A stretch of DNA of 20,610 nucleotides from an uncultured Rhodospirillales bacterium (GCA_903932545.1 CAIZGT010000450.1:1-20610), one strand, 5' to 3'; positions 13,681-20,610 are shown, counted from the first letter of the stretch. The notes: a model not told the origin generated them from the letters alone. Numbers and translations are program-made.

Positions 13681-15270
13681 TTATTCTATGAGAATTCGCC
13701 CATCAGCGACGAGTGACAGCACACCCGCTTGGGTGATGGCATTCTCCACCACCTCATCCACGCCCGGACCGCTGTCATAGGCATTTTGGCCGTCGCGGAA
13801 GGCTGCGTAGCCATCGCCGCCGGTGCGGACAAAATTGCTGGTGGCGACGAGATACAGTCGCGCGGGGTCAAGCGGGGCGAAGCTGCCATCGGCTTGACGG
13901 ATTTCCACCTTCCGCAGCCGTTTGTCGGGTGCTGCGAATGGGTTCCAGGTGATGCGCATGCCAGCAAGTTGCGGGAAGCCGCCGGTGCCGACGCGGCCCA
14001 CGCCGTTGGCGAGCGCTGCTTGGAGTTGTTGGCCTGAGACTTGGACGCTCGCCACGGTGTTGCCGAAGGGGAGCACGGTCAGCACGTCACCGATGGTGAT
14101 AGCGCCTTCCGGCAGCCCGGTGCGCAAGCCGCCGCCGTTGAAGATGGCAACATCAGCCCCATGCACGGCGCCGAGAATTGCCTCGGCGACGAAGCTGCCG
14201 AGCGCGCATTCGCCGATGCGGCAGGTGGCGATATCGATTGCCGCTGTGCTGCGCCCGACCACGCGACGGCGCACAGTTTCGAGTTGGGCGGCATAGCCGG
14301 CGATGATGCTCGCCACGCCTGGGTGCTCGGGCAGATCGAGCCCAACATGGCGCACATCGCCGCCCACGGCGACGATCTGGCCCTGATCGTCGAGGTCGAG
14401 GTCGAGCCTGCCGAAATAGCGGGCGAAACAGGCGGCTTGCACCACAACGGCGCGACCGGATGTGCCGCTGATCATCGCATGCGCCGGACCTGCGGCCTCT
14501 GCCTCGCTGTCGGACAGCAATGTGTGGGAATGGCCGCCGATGAACACGTCCACCCCGACCACATTGCCGGCCAGCGCGGTGTCTTCGTGCACGCCGAGAT
14601 GGGAGAGTGCGATCACCAATTGCGCACCCTGCGCGCGGCAATTCGCCGCCTCACGCGCGAGGGCCTCGCCGGGATTGGTGAAGCGCAGATGCGGGCCTGG
14701 GGAGGAGCCAGTGATGGTTTGCAGCGTGGTGGCGCCAATGATGCCGATTTTGGTGCCAGCGCGCGCCAGGATGAGATGTGGCAGGAGCAGCCCGGCCAGA
14801 TCGGGGTCGGCACTGGCGTCGATGTTGGCGGAGACGACTTTGAAATTGGCACCCTTGATGAAGGCGGCGAGTGTGGCGGGGCCGTTGTCGAATTCGTGGT
14901 TCCCTGGCGTCATCACCTCGGTGCCGAACGCGTGCATGACCGCGCGTTCCACCTCGCCATGCCAGGCGGTGTAGAACAGGCTGCCTTGGAATTGATCGCC
15001 TGCATCGAGCAGCATCACGTCGCGCCCGGCGGCCTCGGCGGCGGCGCGTTCGGCGAATAGCGCGGAGGCCAAGCGCGCGGTGCCGCCGAAGCAATCTGGC
15101 CGCGCGCCTGGCTTGCAGGTGAGCGAGCGGCTATCAACCGGCTCGTGGCGCGAATGGATGTCGTTGACGTGCAAGATCGTTAGTCGCCGTGATGCAGCGC
15201 CATGGGCGATGCGGGTCATCAGCAAAGTGCCGGGAAGGGCAGCGAGGAGGGTGCGACGGGAGAGTGCCAT
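13681..15270 (-). CDS. Exported 5'-nucleotidase/UDP-sugar hydrolase family protein
   Basis: A 529-residue periplasmic metallophosphoesterase of the 5'-nucleotidase family, likely releasing phosphate from nucleotides or related substrates. The N-terminus, LSRRTLLAALPGTLL, carries a Tat-like twin arginine (Arg5-Arg6), with cleavage near HGAA (about 25). The catalytic domain has the dimetal motifs HVNDIH (Asp37, His39), DAGDQFQG (Asp92), PGNHEFD (Asn124, His125), LSHLGVHED and GGHSH. The C-terminal substrate domain contains FNGGGLRTGLPEGAI and FVRTGGDGYAAF. The frame extends upstream to 15333, but the ATG at 15270 places the twin arginine correctly; no clear ribosome site is seen. It stands alone, convergent with the M23 gene (42-nt gap) and divergent from the Nfu gene. 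Confidence 0.9.
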   Translation of the reverse strand: MALSRRTLLAALPGTLLMTRIAHGAASRRLTILHVNDIHSRHEPVDSRSLTCKPGARPDCFGGTARLASALFAERAAAEAAGRDVMLLDAGDQFQGSLFYTAWHGEVERAVMHAFGTEVMTPGNHEFDNGPATLAAFIKGANFKVVSANIDASADPDLAGLLLPHLILARAGTKIGIIGATTLQTITGSSPGPHLRFTNPGEALAREAANCRAQGAQLVIALSHLGVHEDTALAGNVVGVDVFIGGHSHTLLSDSEAEAAGPAHAMISGTSGRAVVVQAACFARYFGRLDLDLDDQGQIVAVGGDVRHVGLDLPEHPGVASIIAGYAAQLETVRRRVVGRSTAAIDIATCRIGECALGSFVAEAILGAVHGADVAIFNGGGLRTGLPEGAITIGDVLTVLPFGNTVASVQVSGQQLQAALANGVGRVGTGGFPQLAGMRITWNPFAAPDKRLRKVEIRQADGSFAPLDPARLYLVATSNFVRTGGDGYAAFRDGQNAYDSGPGVDEVVENAITQAGVLSLVADGRILIE

Positions 15271-15419
15271 GCTGCTGATATAAAGACGTTTCGCACCAAA
15301 ATGCTGGCTGCGCAGAAATTTCATATCGGCCAACCCACGGTCGCCCCCTTGCGCTCGGGCTTGCGTCGGACGATTTTGAAGGTACAGGACCGCTCCGGTC
15401 CACTTTCCAGGATCATGCC

Positions 15420-15977
15420 ATGTTCATCGAAACCGAAGGCACGCCGAACCCCGCAACACTGAAATTCCTGCCCGGCCGGGATGTGATGGGCGCTGGCACG
15501 GCCGATTTCTCCTCCGCCGATGTGGCGCAGCATTCACCGTTGGCGCTGGCGCTGTTCGCGCTGCCGGGGGTGAGCCGGGTATTCCTGGGCGGTGATTTCG
15601 TGACGATCACCAAAAGTGATGACAGCGAATGGTCCGCCCTGCGCCCTCAGGTGCTGGGTGCAATTATGGAGCATTTCGTTGCAGATCGCCCGGTGATCAT
15701 CGGTGAGGGCGAAGCGGCGCTTGAAGACGTGTCGCCCGAAGATGCCGAGGTGGTGGCGCAGATCAAGGAACTGCTCGACACCCGCGTGCGCCCGGCAGTC
15801 GCGTCTGACGGCGGGGATATCGTGTTCCGTGGCTATCGCAACGGCGTGGTGAGCCTGCATATGCAGGGCGCGTGCAGCGGTTGCCCATCTTCCTCGGCCA
15901 CACTGAAGCACGGCATCGAGAACATGTTGCGCCATTACGTGCCGGAAGTGACCAAGGTTGAGCAAGTGCTGGCTTGA
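15420..15977 (+). CDS. Nfu-type iron-sulfur cluster carrier
   Basis: A 185-residue scaffold or carrier that delivers 4Fe-4S clusters to target enzymes. The N-terminal Nfu_N domain starts MFIETEGTPNPATLKFLPG and includes LFALPGVSRVFLGGDFVTITK. The C-terminal NifU-like domain spans about 110-185 with RPAVASDGGDI and the cluster-binding CSGCPSS (Cys152 and Cys155). This two-domain layout matches alphaproteobacterial and mitochondrial NFU1 proteins rather than the A-type NfuA of gammaproteobacteria. AGGA at 15409-15412, 7 nt before the ATG, supports the start. The next gene, a RutE-type reductase, lies 60 nt downstream on the same strand, but the palindromes in the gap suggest it may be transcribed separately. 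Confidence 0.94.
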   Translation: MFIETEGTPNPATLKFLPGRDVMGAGTADFSSADVAQHSPLALALFALPGVSRVFLGGDFVTITKSDDSEWSALRPQVLGAIMEHFVADRPVIIGEGEAALEDVSPEDAEVVAQIKELLDTRVRPAVASDGGDIVFRGYRNGVVSLHMQGACSGCPSSSATLKHGIENMLRHYVPEVTKVEQVLA

Positions 15978-15990
15978 TCCAGGGGCGGCC

Positions 15991-16022
15991 AACGACTACT
16001 TGGTAGGTCGTTCGATATCGAA
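15991..16022 (+). promoter_or_regulatory. Hairpin and 12-bp palindrome before the RutE-type gene
   Basis: AACGAC-TAC at 15991-15999 can pair with GTA-(g)-GTCGTT at 16003-16012. Right after it, and sharing two bases, TTCGATATCGAA at 16011-16022 is a perfect 12-bp palindrome, ending 15 nt before the ATG of the RutE-type gene and 5 nt before its ribosome site. An operator for a dimeric regulator is plausible. Confidence 0.4.
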
Positions 16023-16037
16023 TTAATAGGAGCCGAT

Positions 16038-16622
16038 ATGAGCCTCGACAATGCAGCCCTTGACGCGCTGTTCAATGCCGCGCGGACGCAGAACAAATGG
16101 ACCGATCAGCCGGTGAGCGATGCAGAGCTGAAGGCGATCTTCGATTTGCAGAAGATGGCGCCGACTTCGGCCAACGCCTCGCCGGCGCGCTTCGTGTTCG
16201 TGCGTACGCCGGAAGGCAAAGAGAAGCTGAAGCCCGCGTTGTCGGCTGGCAATTTGGACAAGACCATGCGTGCGCCGGTGACGGTGATTGTGGCCTATGA
16301 TCCGAAATTCTACGATCAATTGCCCAAGCTGTTCCCGCATGTGGATGCGCGGGCTTGGTTCGCCCACAACGAGGCGCTGGCGAACGAGACGGCGTTTCGG
16401 AACTCTACGCTGCAAGGCGCTTATGTGATCATGGCGGCGCGGGCGCTGGGCATTGATAGCGGGGCGATGAGCGGGTTTGACAAGGCGAAGGTGGACGAGG
16501 CGTTTTTTGCCGAGAGCGGGTTTAAGTCCAACTTCCTGATCAATCTGGGCCATGGCGATGCTTCGGGCGTGATGGCACGGCTGCCACGCTTTGAGTTTGA
16601 TGATGTGAGCGTGTTGGCGTAA
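16038..16622 (+). CDS. RutE-type malonic semialdehyde reductase/nitroreductase family
   Basis: A 194-residue flavin-dependent reductase of the nitroreductase superfamily, very close in pattern to E. coli RutE: NAARTQNKWTDQPVSDAELK, MAPTSANASPARFVFVRTPE, LSAGNLDKTMRAPVTVIVAY, LFPHVDARAWF, and MSGFDKAKVDEAFF. RutE reduces malonic semialdehyde to 3-hydroxypropionate at the end of pyrimidine-ring catabolism. No other rut gene (rutA-D, F, G) is in the window, so here it may serve as a general aldehyde or quinone reductase. AGGAG at 16028-16032 lies 5 nt before the ATG. It is followed by a REP-like palindrome between it and the convergent DUF3830 gene. Confidence 0.9.
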   Translation: MSLDNAALDALFNAARTQNKWTDQPVSDAELKAIFDLQKMAPTSANASPARFVFVRTPEGKEKLKPALSAGNLDKTMRAPVTVIVAYDPKFYDQLPKLFPHVDARAWFAHNEALANETAFRNSTLQGAYVIMAARALGIDSGAMSGFDKAKVDEAFFAESGFKSNFLINLGHGDASGVMARLPRFEFDDVSVLA

Positions 16623-16630
16623 CCAAAACT

Positions 16631-16682
16631 GTCATTGCAAGCGCAGCGTTGCGATGGATTGCTGCGCGTCGCTTGCAATGAC
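16631..16682. repeat. REP-like palindromic element between convergent genes
   Basis: GTCATTGCAAGCG at 16631-16643 is the exact inverse of CGCTTGCAATGAC at 16670-16682, with an inner CGCAGC/GCTGCG pair. The terminal GTCATTGC...GCAATGAC resembles dispersed palindromes common in alphaproteobacterial genomes. A short TTTT follows near 16688. It fills the gap between two convergent stops and could also act as a terminator. Confidence 0.6.
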
Positions 16683-16689
16683 GGGGCTT

Positions 16690-17103
16690 TTAGGCCCCAA
16701 ACACGATTTTCTGGGCACCTTCCCACAGGGTCATTTTCCCGAGCTTGGGCAGATCGTCCAGATTGTCGATGATGGTCAGGAAATGGTTGCCGGCAAGCTG
16801 ACCCATTTTTGAGGCGAAGCAGCAGCTTCCGTAAGGCAGCAGTATCTCGGTTTCACTGATCCCGCCTGGATAGAGCAGAATTTGCCCCGGTGCCGGATAG
16901 CTGGTGTGGTTTTCGTAGCCCAGGCCGAAATCGGTTTCACCGAGCGGAATCCAGCAGGATTCGCCGCTCCAACGCACATGAATCACCCGTTCGTTATATG
17001 GCAGCAGCGAGCGGAATTTCGCGACGGTTTTCGGCGCGTTGGCGGTCTCGAATTTCGCGGTGAAGGTGAACGGGCCGGCGGCAATCTTGATCGTGTCCAT
17101 CAT
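16690..17103 (-). CDS. DUF3830 (cyclophilin-like fold) protein
   Basis: A 137-residue cytoplasmic protein of the DUF3830 family, which adopts a cyclophilin-like fold; its biochemical function is not established. Recognisable blocks are RVIHVRWSGESCWIPLGETD, ENHTSYPAPGQILLYPGGIS, ETEILLPYG and QLAGNHFLTI. DUF3830 genes often sit in catabolic clusters with amidohydrolase or transporter genes, but here the neighbours are a RutE-type reductase and a nitronate monooxygenase. The start is one of two adjacent ATGs (17103 or 17100), with a GAGAG element a few nt upstream. A perfect 16-bp inverted repeat begins only 10 nt upstream, which suggests separate control from the nitronate monooxygenase gene 214 nt away. 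The 3' end abuts the REP-like element. Confidence 0.85.
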   Translation of the reverse strand: MMDTIKIAAGPFTFTAKFETANAPKTVAKFRSLLPYNERVIHVRWSGESCWIPLGETDFGLGYENHTSYPAPGQILLYPGGISETEILLPYGSCCFASKMGQLAGNHFLTIIDNLDDLPKLGKMTLWEGAQKIVFGA

Positions 17104-17112
17104 GTATCTCTC

Positions 17113-17150
17113 AAACCTGCGTCAGACTGTCTCCAGTCTGACGCAGGTTT
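17113..17150 (-). promoter_or_regulatory. Perfect 16-bp inverted repeat before the DUF3830 gene
   Basis: AAACCTGCGTCAGACT at 17113-17128 and AGTCTGACGCAGGTTT at 17135-17150 are exact inverses with a 6-nt spacer. The repeat lies 10 nt upstream of the DUF3830 start. No T-run follows on either strand, so it is not a standard terminator. It could be an operator for a dimeric regulator or an mRNA hairpin; read leftward, the loop is GGAGAC. Confidence 0.6.
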
Positions 17151-17263
17151 GGCGACGATCAAGCGGTAATCAGAACACCAGGAGCACTGGGGGCTCGGTT
17201 TTGAACCAGTTGTTCCAAATAGCAGCGCGCAGGACCAAGATGTCGTTGGCAAAATGTCGTTTC

Positions 17264-17282
17264 CAGCGTTTTGATAACGCTG
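17264..17282 (-). terminator. Possible terminator after the nitronate monooxygenase gene
   Basis: CAGCGTT and AACGCTG form a 7-bp stem with a 5-nt loop about 36 nt after the leftward stop at 17318. Read leftward, the next bases are GAAACGACATTTT, so the T-run is displaced. It is a weak candidate. The rest of 17151-17317 shows no recognisable gene. Confidence 0.3.
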
Positions 17283-17317
17283 ACGCGGGTCGGCTTGCCT
17301 GCCAAGGCGCGAAACGA

Positions 17318-18388
17318 TTAACCGAGCAATTCGGTGGCTTCATGCCAGAGCGCTGCGACCAGATCGCCTGCCGGAATCGCCTGGGCAAGGCCAGCTGATT
17401 GCCCGGCCCATGCCTGCATATAGTGGATATCGCCTGCTTTGGTGGCGGTATCGCGCATCGCCTGGGTAAGCGCGCGTTGCACTGGGTAGGGCGCGGGCGC
17501 GGGCGCATCCGGCGCGTGGGCAGCGGCGACGTAGTTGGTGGCGAGGGAGCGGCCAAGCCTGCCGGAGAAGGCGCGGGTGAGGCGGGTGTCTTCCGGAGCA
17601 GCGTGGCCCAGCGCATCGGCCCAAGCGGGGGCGATTTTGGCTTCCGGGCAGCGCAGAAACCCGGTGCCGATTTGGACTGCGCTGGCCCCCAAGATCAGCG
17701 CAGCCGCCACGCCGCGCGCATCGGCGATGCCGCCGGTTGCGATCACCGGGACGCGGACGGCGTCCACCACGGCGGGCAGCAGGGAGAACAGCCCAACGGT
17801 TTGTGCCGCCGCTTCGGCAGCATCGAACGCGCCGCGATGGCCGCCCGCTTCAGCGCCCTGCGCCACTATTGCATCCGCCCCGGCCGCTTCAGCGGCACGG
17901 GCTTCGGCGACGGTGGAGATGTTGGCGAACCAGGCGATGCCGCGTGATTTCATCCGGCGGATGAAATCGTGCGGATAGAGCCCCATCACAGAGGAAATGA
18001 TCGCTGGGCCAGCCTCTAGCATGGCGTCGCATTGCGCCTCGAAATCCGGGGGTGTTGCGTCTGCCGCTTCGGGGGGAATTTCCGGGCCGAACTGGCCGAG
18101 GAAGCTGCGCAAGGCCGATTCGTTGGCCGGATCACGCGTGGGTTTTGGGTCGGGGATCCAGAGGTTCAGCTGAAACGCCCCATTGCTGCCCGCACGCACA
18201 TCCTGTGCCCAGGTGCGGATCGTGTCTGGCTGCATCAGCAACACCCCTGCCGCGCCCAAGCCGCCTGCTTTGGCGACTTCGATGGAGAGCGAAGGCGGGC
18301 AGGCCCCAGCCATCGGCGCGAGAAGGATCGGCAGACGCAGACCAAAGCGGTTGCAGAAAGCCGTGGTGCGCGCGATGGCTGGGTTCAT
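17318..18388 (-). CDS. Nitronate monooxygenase (2-nitropropane dioxygenase family)
   Basis: A 356-residue FMN-dependent TIM-barrel enzyme expected to oxidise alkyl nitronates such as propionate 3-nitronate, a detoxification role in the cytoplasm. Family blocks are RLPILLAPMAGA near residue 18, GGLGAAGVLL, ADAIVAQGAEAGGHRG with the catalytic His184, and VPVIATGGIADARGVAAALILGA plus the FMN phosphate-site stretch ASAVQIGTGFL. The C-terminal region contains YPVQRALTQAMR and IHYMQAWAGQSAGLA. Related enoyl-ACP reductases (FabK) share the fold, but the AEAGGH motif and length favour nitronate monooxygenase. The ATG is separated by a single base from the stop of the upstream glycosyltransferase gene, with GGAG 9 nt ahead, so the two are co-transcribed. 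Confidence 0.9.
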   Translation of the reverse strand: MNPAIARTTAFCNRFGLRLPILLAPMAGACPPSLSIEVAKAGGLGAAGVLLMQPDTIRTWAQDVRAGSNGAFQLNLWIPDPKPTRDPANESALRSFLGQFGPEIPPEAADATPPDFEAQCDAMLEAGPAIISSVMGLYPHDFIRRMKSRGIAWFANISTVAEARAAEAAGADAIVAQGAEAGGHRGAFDAAEAAAQTVGLFSLLPAVVDAVRVPVIATGGIADARGVAAALILGASAVQIGTGFLRCPEAKIAPAWADALGHAAPEDTRLTRAFSGRLGRSLATNYVAAAHAPDAPAPAPYPVQRALTQAMRDTATKAGDIHYMQAWAGQSAGLAQAIPAGDLVAALWHEATELLG

Positions 18389-18389
18389 T

Positions 18390-19490
18390 TTAGCGTCTCC
18401 AGACGATGGCCGAGCTTACCGCATAGTTCCACACCAAGCTCATCACCGCGCCGACAAATCCGGCTAGAATCCAAGATGTCATCTGCGGGCCGAACAGGAA
18501 GGCGGCGACGGAGAGGTTGCCCACCGCGCCCACCGCCGAAATCGCGGCAAACAACACAAGGCCGCGCCAGAGCTTGGCGCGCTTCAGTTGGCGATCACCA
18601 AAGGTGAATTTGTTGTTGAGGACGAAATTCCCCAAAATGGCCACAGCCGTTGCCAATTCTTGCGCCGTTGTGAACTCCATACGTCCGAGCTTGAGCGCCG
18701 AGAACAGCACCAGCATGTGCAGCACAATGCCGATGCCGCCGACGCCAGCGAACAGCACGAAACGGACTGGAACGATGTGGCCGACCATTTTGTCGATCAA
18801 GAGCAACAGATAATCGCGCATCACGCCCGCATCGAGCTTGCTTTCGCCAGAGACGCGGGTGCGGAACTGGAACGGCAGTTCGACGATGCGCGGCGGTTGT
18901 GGCAGCGAGGCAATGATGTCGAGCAGGATTTTGAAACCGATGGCCGAAAGCTTCGGCATCGCGCGGTCAAAAACTTCACGTTGCAACATGAAGAAGCCGC
19001 TCATCGGGTCGGCGACTTTGGTTTTCAGCACCATCTGGCCCAGCCGCGTGGCGAGGTTGGACATGCCTGCGCGCTTGGCATCCCAATCGCCAATGCCGCC
19101 GCCGGGGACGTAGCGGCTGCCGATGACAATCTCGGCACCATCGCGGATGGACTGGAGCATTTTGGGCAGCAGGGTTTCATCGTGCTGCATATCGCCGTCC
19201 ATCGCGGCGATGTTGGGGGCGAAGGTGGCTTCCGCCCCTTCGATGAAGGCGGAGGACAATCCGCGCCGCCCGACGCGGTGGATCATCCGCACACGTGGCT
19301 CTTGGCTGGCGACGCGCATGATCTCGGCGCGGGTACCATCGCGGCTGTCGTCATCGACAAACATGATCTCCCACGCAATGCCGCCCAGCGTCTCGCGCAC
19401 GGCCTGGACCAAGGGAGCGATGTTGTCGCGCTCGTTGAGCACGGGAACAACAATGCAAAGTTCGGGAATAAAGGACGATGTCTGGCTCAT
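18390..19490 (-). CDS. DPM1-like glycosyltransferase fused to a GtrA membrane domain
   Basis: A 366-residue two-domain protein. Residues about 10-230 form a GT2 domain of the dolichol/polyprenyl-phosphate mannosyltransferase type: LCIVVPVLNERDNI, FVDDDSRDGTR, the metal-binding MDGDMQHD, GSRYVPGGGIGDWD and ADPMSGFFML. Residues about 235-366 form a GtrA-like domain with four membrane helices, including VRFVLFAGVGGIGIVLHML and FVLNNKFTFGDR. DPM1-GtrA fusions make a polyprenyl-phosphate sugar and help flip or anchor it. The ATG at 19490 opens directly onto the GT2 domain; a GTG at 19526 would add 12 residues. Neither has a clear ribosome site. It is co-transcribed with the nitronate monooxygenase gene, although the functions are unrelated. 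It is distinct from the other GT2 protein of the window, which lacks GtrA. Confidence 0.9.
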   Translation of the reverse strand: MSQTSSFIPELCIVVPVLNERDNIAPLVQAVRETLGGIAWEIMFVDDDSRDGTRAEIMRVASQEPRVRMIHRVGRRGLSSAFIEGAEATFAPNIAAMDGDMQHDETLLPKMLQSIRDGAEIVIGSRYVPGGGIGDWDAKRAGMSNLATRLGQMVLKTKVADPMSGFFMLQREVFDRAMPKLSAIGFKILLDIIASLPQPPRIVELPFQFRTRVSGESKLDAGVMRDYLLLLIDKMVGHIVPVRFVLFAGVGGIGIVLHMLVLFSALKLGRMEFTTAQELATAVAILGNFVLNNKFTFGDRQLKRAKLWRGLVLFAAISAVGAVGNLSVAAFLFGPQMTSWILAGFVGAVMSLVWNYAVSSAIVWRR

Positions 19491-19580
19491 ACGCCGGCTT
19501 ATAATCGGTTCGCGAAAAGCTTGCACTCCCCGCCGACAAGGATTATCGAAGCATCATCATCATTCTCCGCGACTTTGGGG

Positions 19581-19610
19581 GGTGGCCTTCGCGGGCCGCC
19601 TTTTTTGTTT
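19581..19610 (+). terminator. Intrinsic terminator/attenuator in the rimP leader
   Basis: GGTGGCC at 19581-19587 pairs with GGCCGCC at 19594-19600 (one G-U pair, 6-nt loop), followed directly by TTTTTTGTTTT at 19601-19611. This is a textbook rightward terminator. No rightward gene lies upstream between it and 16622, so it most likely ends a leader transcript of rimP-nusA, or a small RNA. Confidence 0.72.
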
Positions 19611-19663
19611 TGTCAAAACACCGTAACGACGACGACGACGAACCCGCACCGCTCATCGACGAG

Positions 19664-20203
19664 ATGGACGATCCTGCGCGTGAGGTTGTCACGCCCACGC
19701 AAATTGGGCTGGAAGCGCGTATCAGCGCGATCATTGAGCCGACTATTGTTGGGCTAGGTTACGAGCTGGTTCGCATCCAAGTGCTCGGACGTGAGCGCCC
19801 GACGGTGCAGATCATGGCGGATCGGGCCGATGGCGCGCTGATCAATGTGGATGATTGCGAAAAAATCTCTCGCAATGTGAGCGCGGTGATGGATGTGAAC
19901 GACCCGATCCCTGGCCGCTGGACGTTGGAGGTTAGCTCCGCAGGCATCGACCGCCCGCTCACACGGCTGAAGGATTGGCAGCGTTATGTGGGCCATCTCG
20001 CCCGCATTGAACTGACCGCGCCGGTGGCGGGTCGCCGCCGGATGAGTGCGGTGATCCTTTCCGCCGACGAAAACATTGTGAAGGCACGCGACGCGGCAGG
20101 GGAGTTTGAAATCCCGTTCGCCGATATTCGTCGCGCCAAGCTCGTGCTGACTGATGAACTGATCGCGGCCTCTGCGCCGCAACCCACACCCGAAGCCAAT
20201 TGA
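19664..20203 (+). CDS. rimP: Ribosome maturation factor RimP
   Basis: A 179-residue cytoplasmic protein needed for 30S subunit maturation. The N-terminal RimP (DUF150) domain includes IGLEARISAIIEPTIVGLGYELVRIQVLG, DVDD-type INVDDCEKISRNVSAVMD and the strongly conserved YxLEVSSPGxDRPL block, here WTLEVSSAGIDRPL. The C-terminal SH3-like domain follows with LTAPVAGRRRMSAVIL and FADIRRAKLVL. The start is uncertain. The ATG at 19664 is chosen, although its ribosome site is poor; an in-frame TTG at 19610 would add 18 acidic residues (HRNDDDDEP), but it lies inside the T-run of the terminator and also lacks a ribosome site. nusA follows after 9 nt, the conserved rimP-nusA order. Confidence 0.93.
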   Translation: MDDPAREVVTPTQIGLEARISAIIEPTIVGLGYELVRIQVLGRERPTVQIMADRADGALINVDDCEKISRNVSAVMDVNDPIPGRWTLEVSSAGIDRPLTRLKDWQRYVGHLARIELTAPVAGRRRMSAVILSADENIVKARDAAGEFEIPFADIRRAKLVLTDELIAASAPQPTPEAN

Positions 20204-20212
20204 AGGCGCATT

Positions 20213-20610
20213 ATGGACACCTCTGTCTCCCGCCCCGAACTCCTGCTGGTTGCCGACGCTGTCGCGCGCGAAAAATCGATTGATCGCGACGAAGTGCTCG
20301 AAGCGATGGAGCAGGCCATCCAGAAAGCTGGCCGCGCCAAATACGGCCATGAGAAAGATATCCGCGCCACCATCGACAAGAAGAATGGCGACGTTCGGCT
20401 GTCGCGTTGGACGCAGGCGGTTGAAGTGGTGGAGAACGAGGAAACTCAGATCCCGCTGCATATTGCGCGCAAATTCCAGCCGGAAATCGAACTCGGTGGC
20501 TATCTGGTTGACCCGCTGCCGCCGATTGATTTTGGCCGTATTGCCGCCCAGACCGCCAAGCAGGTGAGTGTGCAGCGCGTGCGCGAATATGAGCGCAAGA
20601 AGCAGTACGA
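20213..20610 (+). CDS. nusA: Transcription termination/antitermination factor NusA, 5' part
   Basis: The first 132 residues of NusA, cut by the window edge; full-length proteins are about 500 residues. The RNA-polymerase-binding N-terminal domain is recognisable: RPELLLVADAVAREKSIDRD, VLEAMEQAIQKAGRAKYG, and the end segment FGRIAAQTAKQVSVQRVREY. NusA binds elongating polymerase, enhances pausing and hairpin termination, and joins antitermination complexes. GAAGG at 20202-20206 lies 6 nt before the ATG at 20213 and overlaps the rimP stop region, so the genes are co-transcribed. Because NusA controls termination, the terminator ahead of rimP suggests feedback on its own operon. Confidence 0.96.
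   Translation, partial: MDTSVSRPELLLVADAVAREKSIDRDEVLEAMEQAIQKAGRAKYGHEKDIRATIDKKNGDVRLSRWTQAVEVVENEETQIPLHIARKFQPEIELGGYLVDPLPPIDFGRIAAQTAKQVSVQRVREYERKKQY

Noticed and set aside
14041..15060. 339-codon open frame on the + strand
   Set aside because: It is antisense to the 5'-nucleotidase gene, which has all its metal-site motifs; the + strand product has no recognisable fold.
17170..17317. Frame continuing past the nitronate monooxygenase stop, ending in a Trp/Phe-rich segment
   Set aside because: It briefly looked like a transposase or gene remnant, but no start or ribosome site lies in the gap, and upstream it only shadows the nitronate monooxygenase gene.
19622..19645. Short GAC/ACG triplet run near the rimP start as a regulatory repeat
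   Set aside because: It spans only about five triplets and may simply encode or precede an acidic N-terminus; it is too short to call a microsatellite of interest.
18588..19757. 389-codon open frame on the + strand across the GT2-GtrA gene and into rimP
   Set aside because: It is antisense to a well-supported glycosyltransferase and crosses the terminator and rimP start in another frame.

Overview
This window looks like ordinary chromosomal DNA of an alphaproteobacterium, most plausibly from Rhodospirillales/Acetobacteraceae. That placement is an inference from the gene mix (YqgE, NfuA-type protein, RimP-NusA, a short-Q-loop cytochrome bd oxidase with a tiny third subunit, a BcsC-like TPR protein) and a moderately high GC content judged by eye. 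I see no phage, plasmid, integrase, insertion sequence, CRISPR array, tRNA or rRNA. Genes change strand often, in short units of one to four genes.

Layout. 1-1279: the 5' end of yqgE (leftward, cut by the window edge), a Prx5-type peroxiredoxin, a strong hairpin, a tiny membrane-protein ORF and an AT-rich stretch. 1280-3877: a leftward, tightly coupled cassette of SAM methyltransferase, polyprenyl-phosphate-type GT2 glycosyltransferase, small SMR/ArnE-like membrane protein and an exported Pro/Ala-rich protein of unknown function. It reads as a lipid-linked sugar modification module. 3932-6452: a LACTB2-like metallo-beta-lactamase-fold hydrolase, a convergent overlapping NUDIX hydrolase and a divergent Ldh2-family dehydrogenase. 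6453-10330: an AT-rich regulatory region, then an exported BcsC-like TPR protein with no beta-barrel and an AlgJ/AlgX-type SGNH protein with a Tat-like signal, apparently an exopolysaccharide export or acetylation pair.

10373-12895: cyanide-insensitive-type cytochrome bd oxidase (cydA, cydB and a 36-residue DUF2474-like peptide), leftward. 13078-15270: an exported M23 peptidase convergent with an exported 5'-nucleotidase. 15420-16622: an Nfu iron-sulfur protein and a RutE-type reductase, rightward, followed by a REP-like palindrome. 16690-19490: leftward DUF3830 protein, nitronate monooxygenase and a DPM1-GtrA glycosyltransferase. 19581-20610: a strong intrinsic terminator just ahead of rimP, followed by nusA, which runs off the window.

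Most proteins fall in known families. The most interesting signals are non-coding: a hairpin that would hide the Shine-Dalgarno sequence of the TPR gene, a perfect 16-bp inverted repeat directly before the DUF3830 gene, an attenuator-like terminator before rimP-nusA, and a 12-bp palindrome before the RutE-type gene. Among proteins, the BcsC-like/AlgJ-like pair without its usual partners and the coupled methyltransferase-GT2-SMR-secreted protein cassette deserve attention. I did not find a convincing wholly new defence or mobile system.
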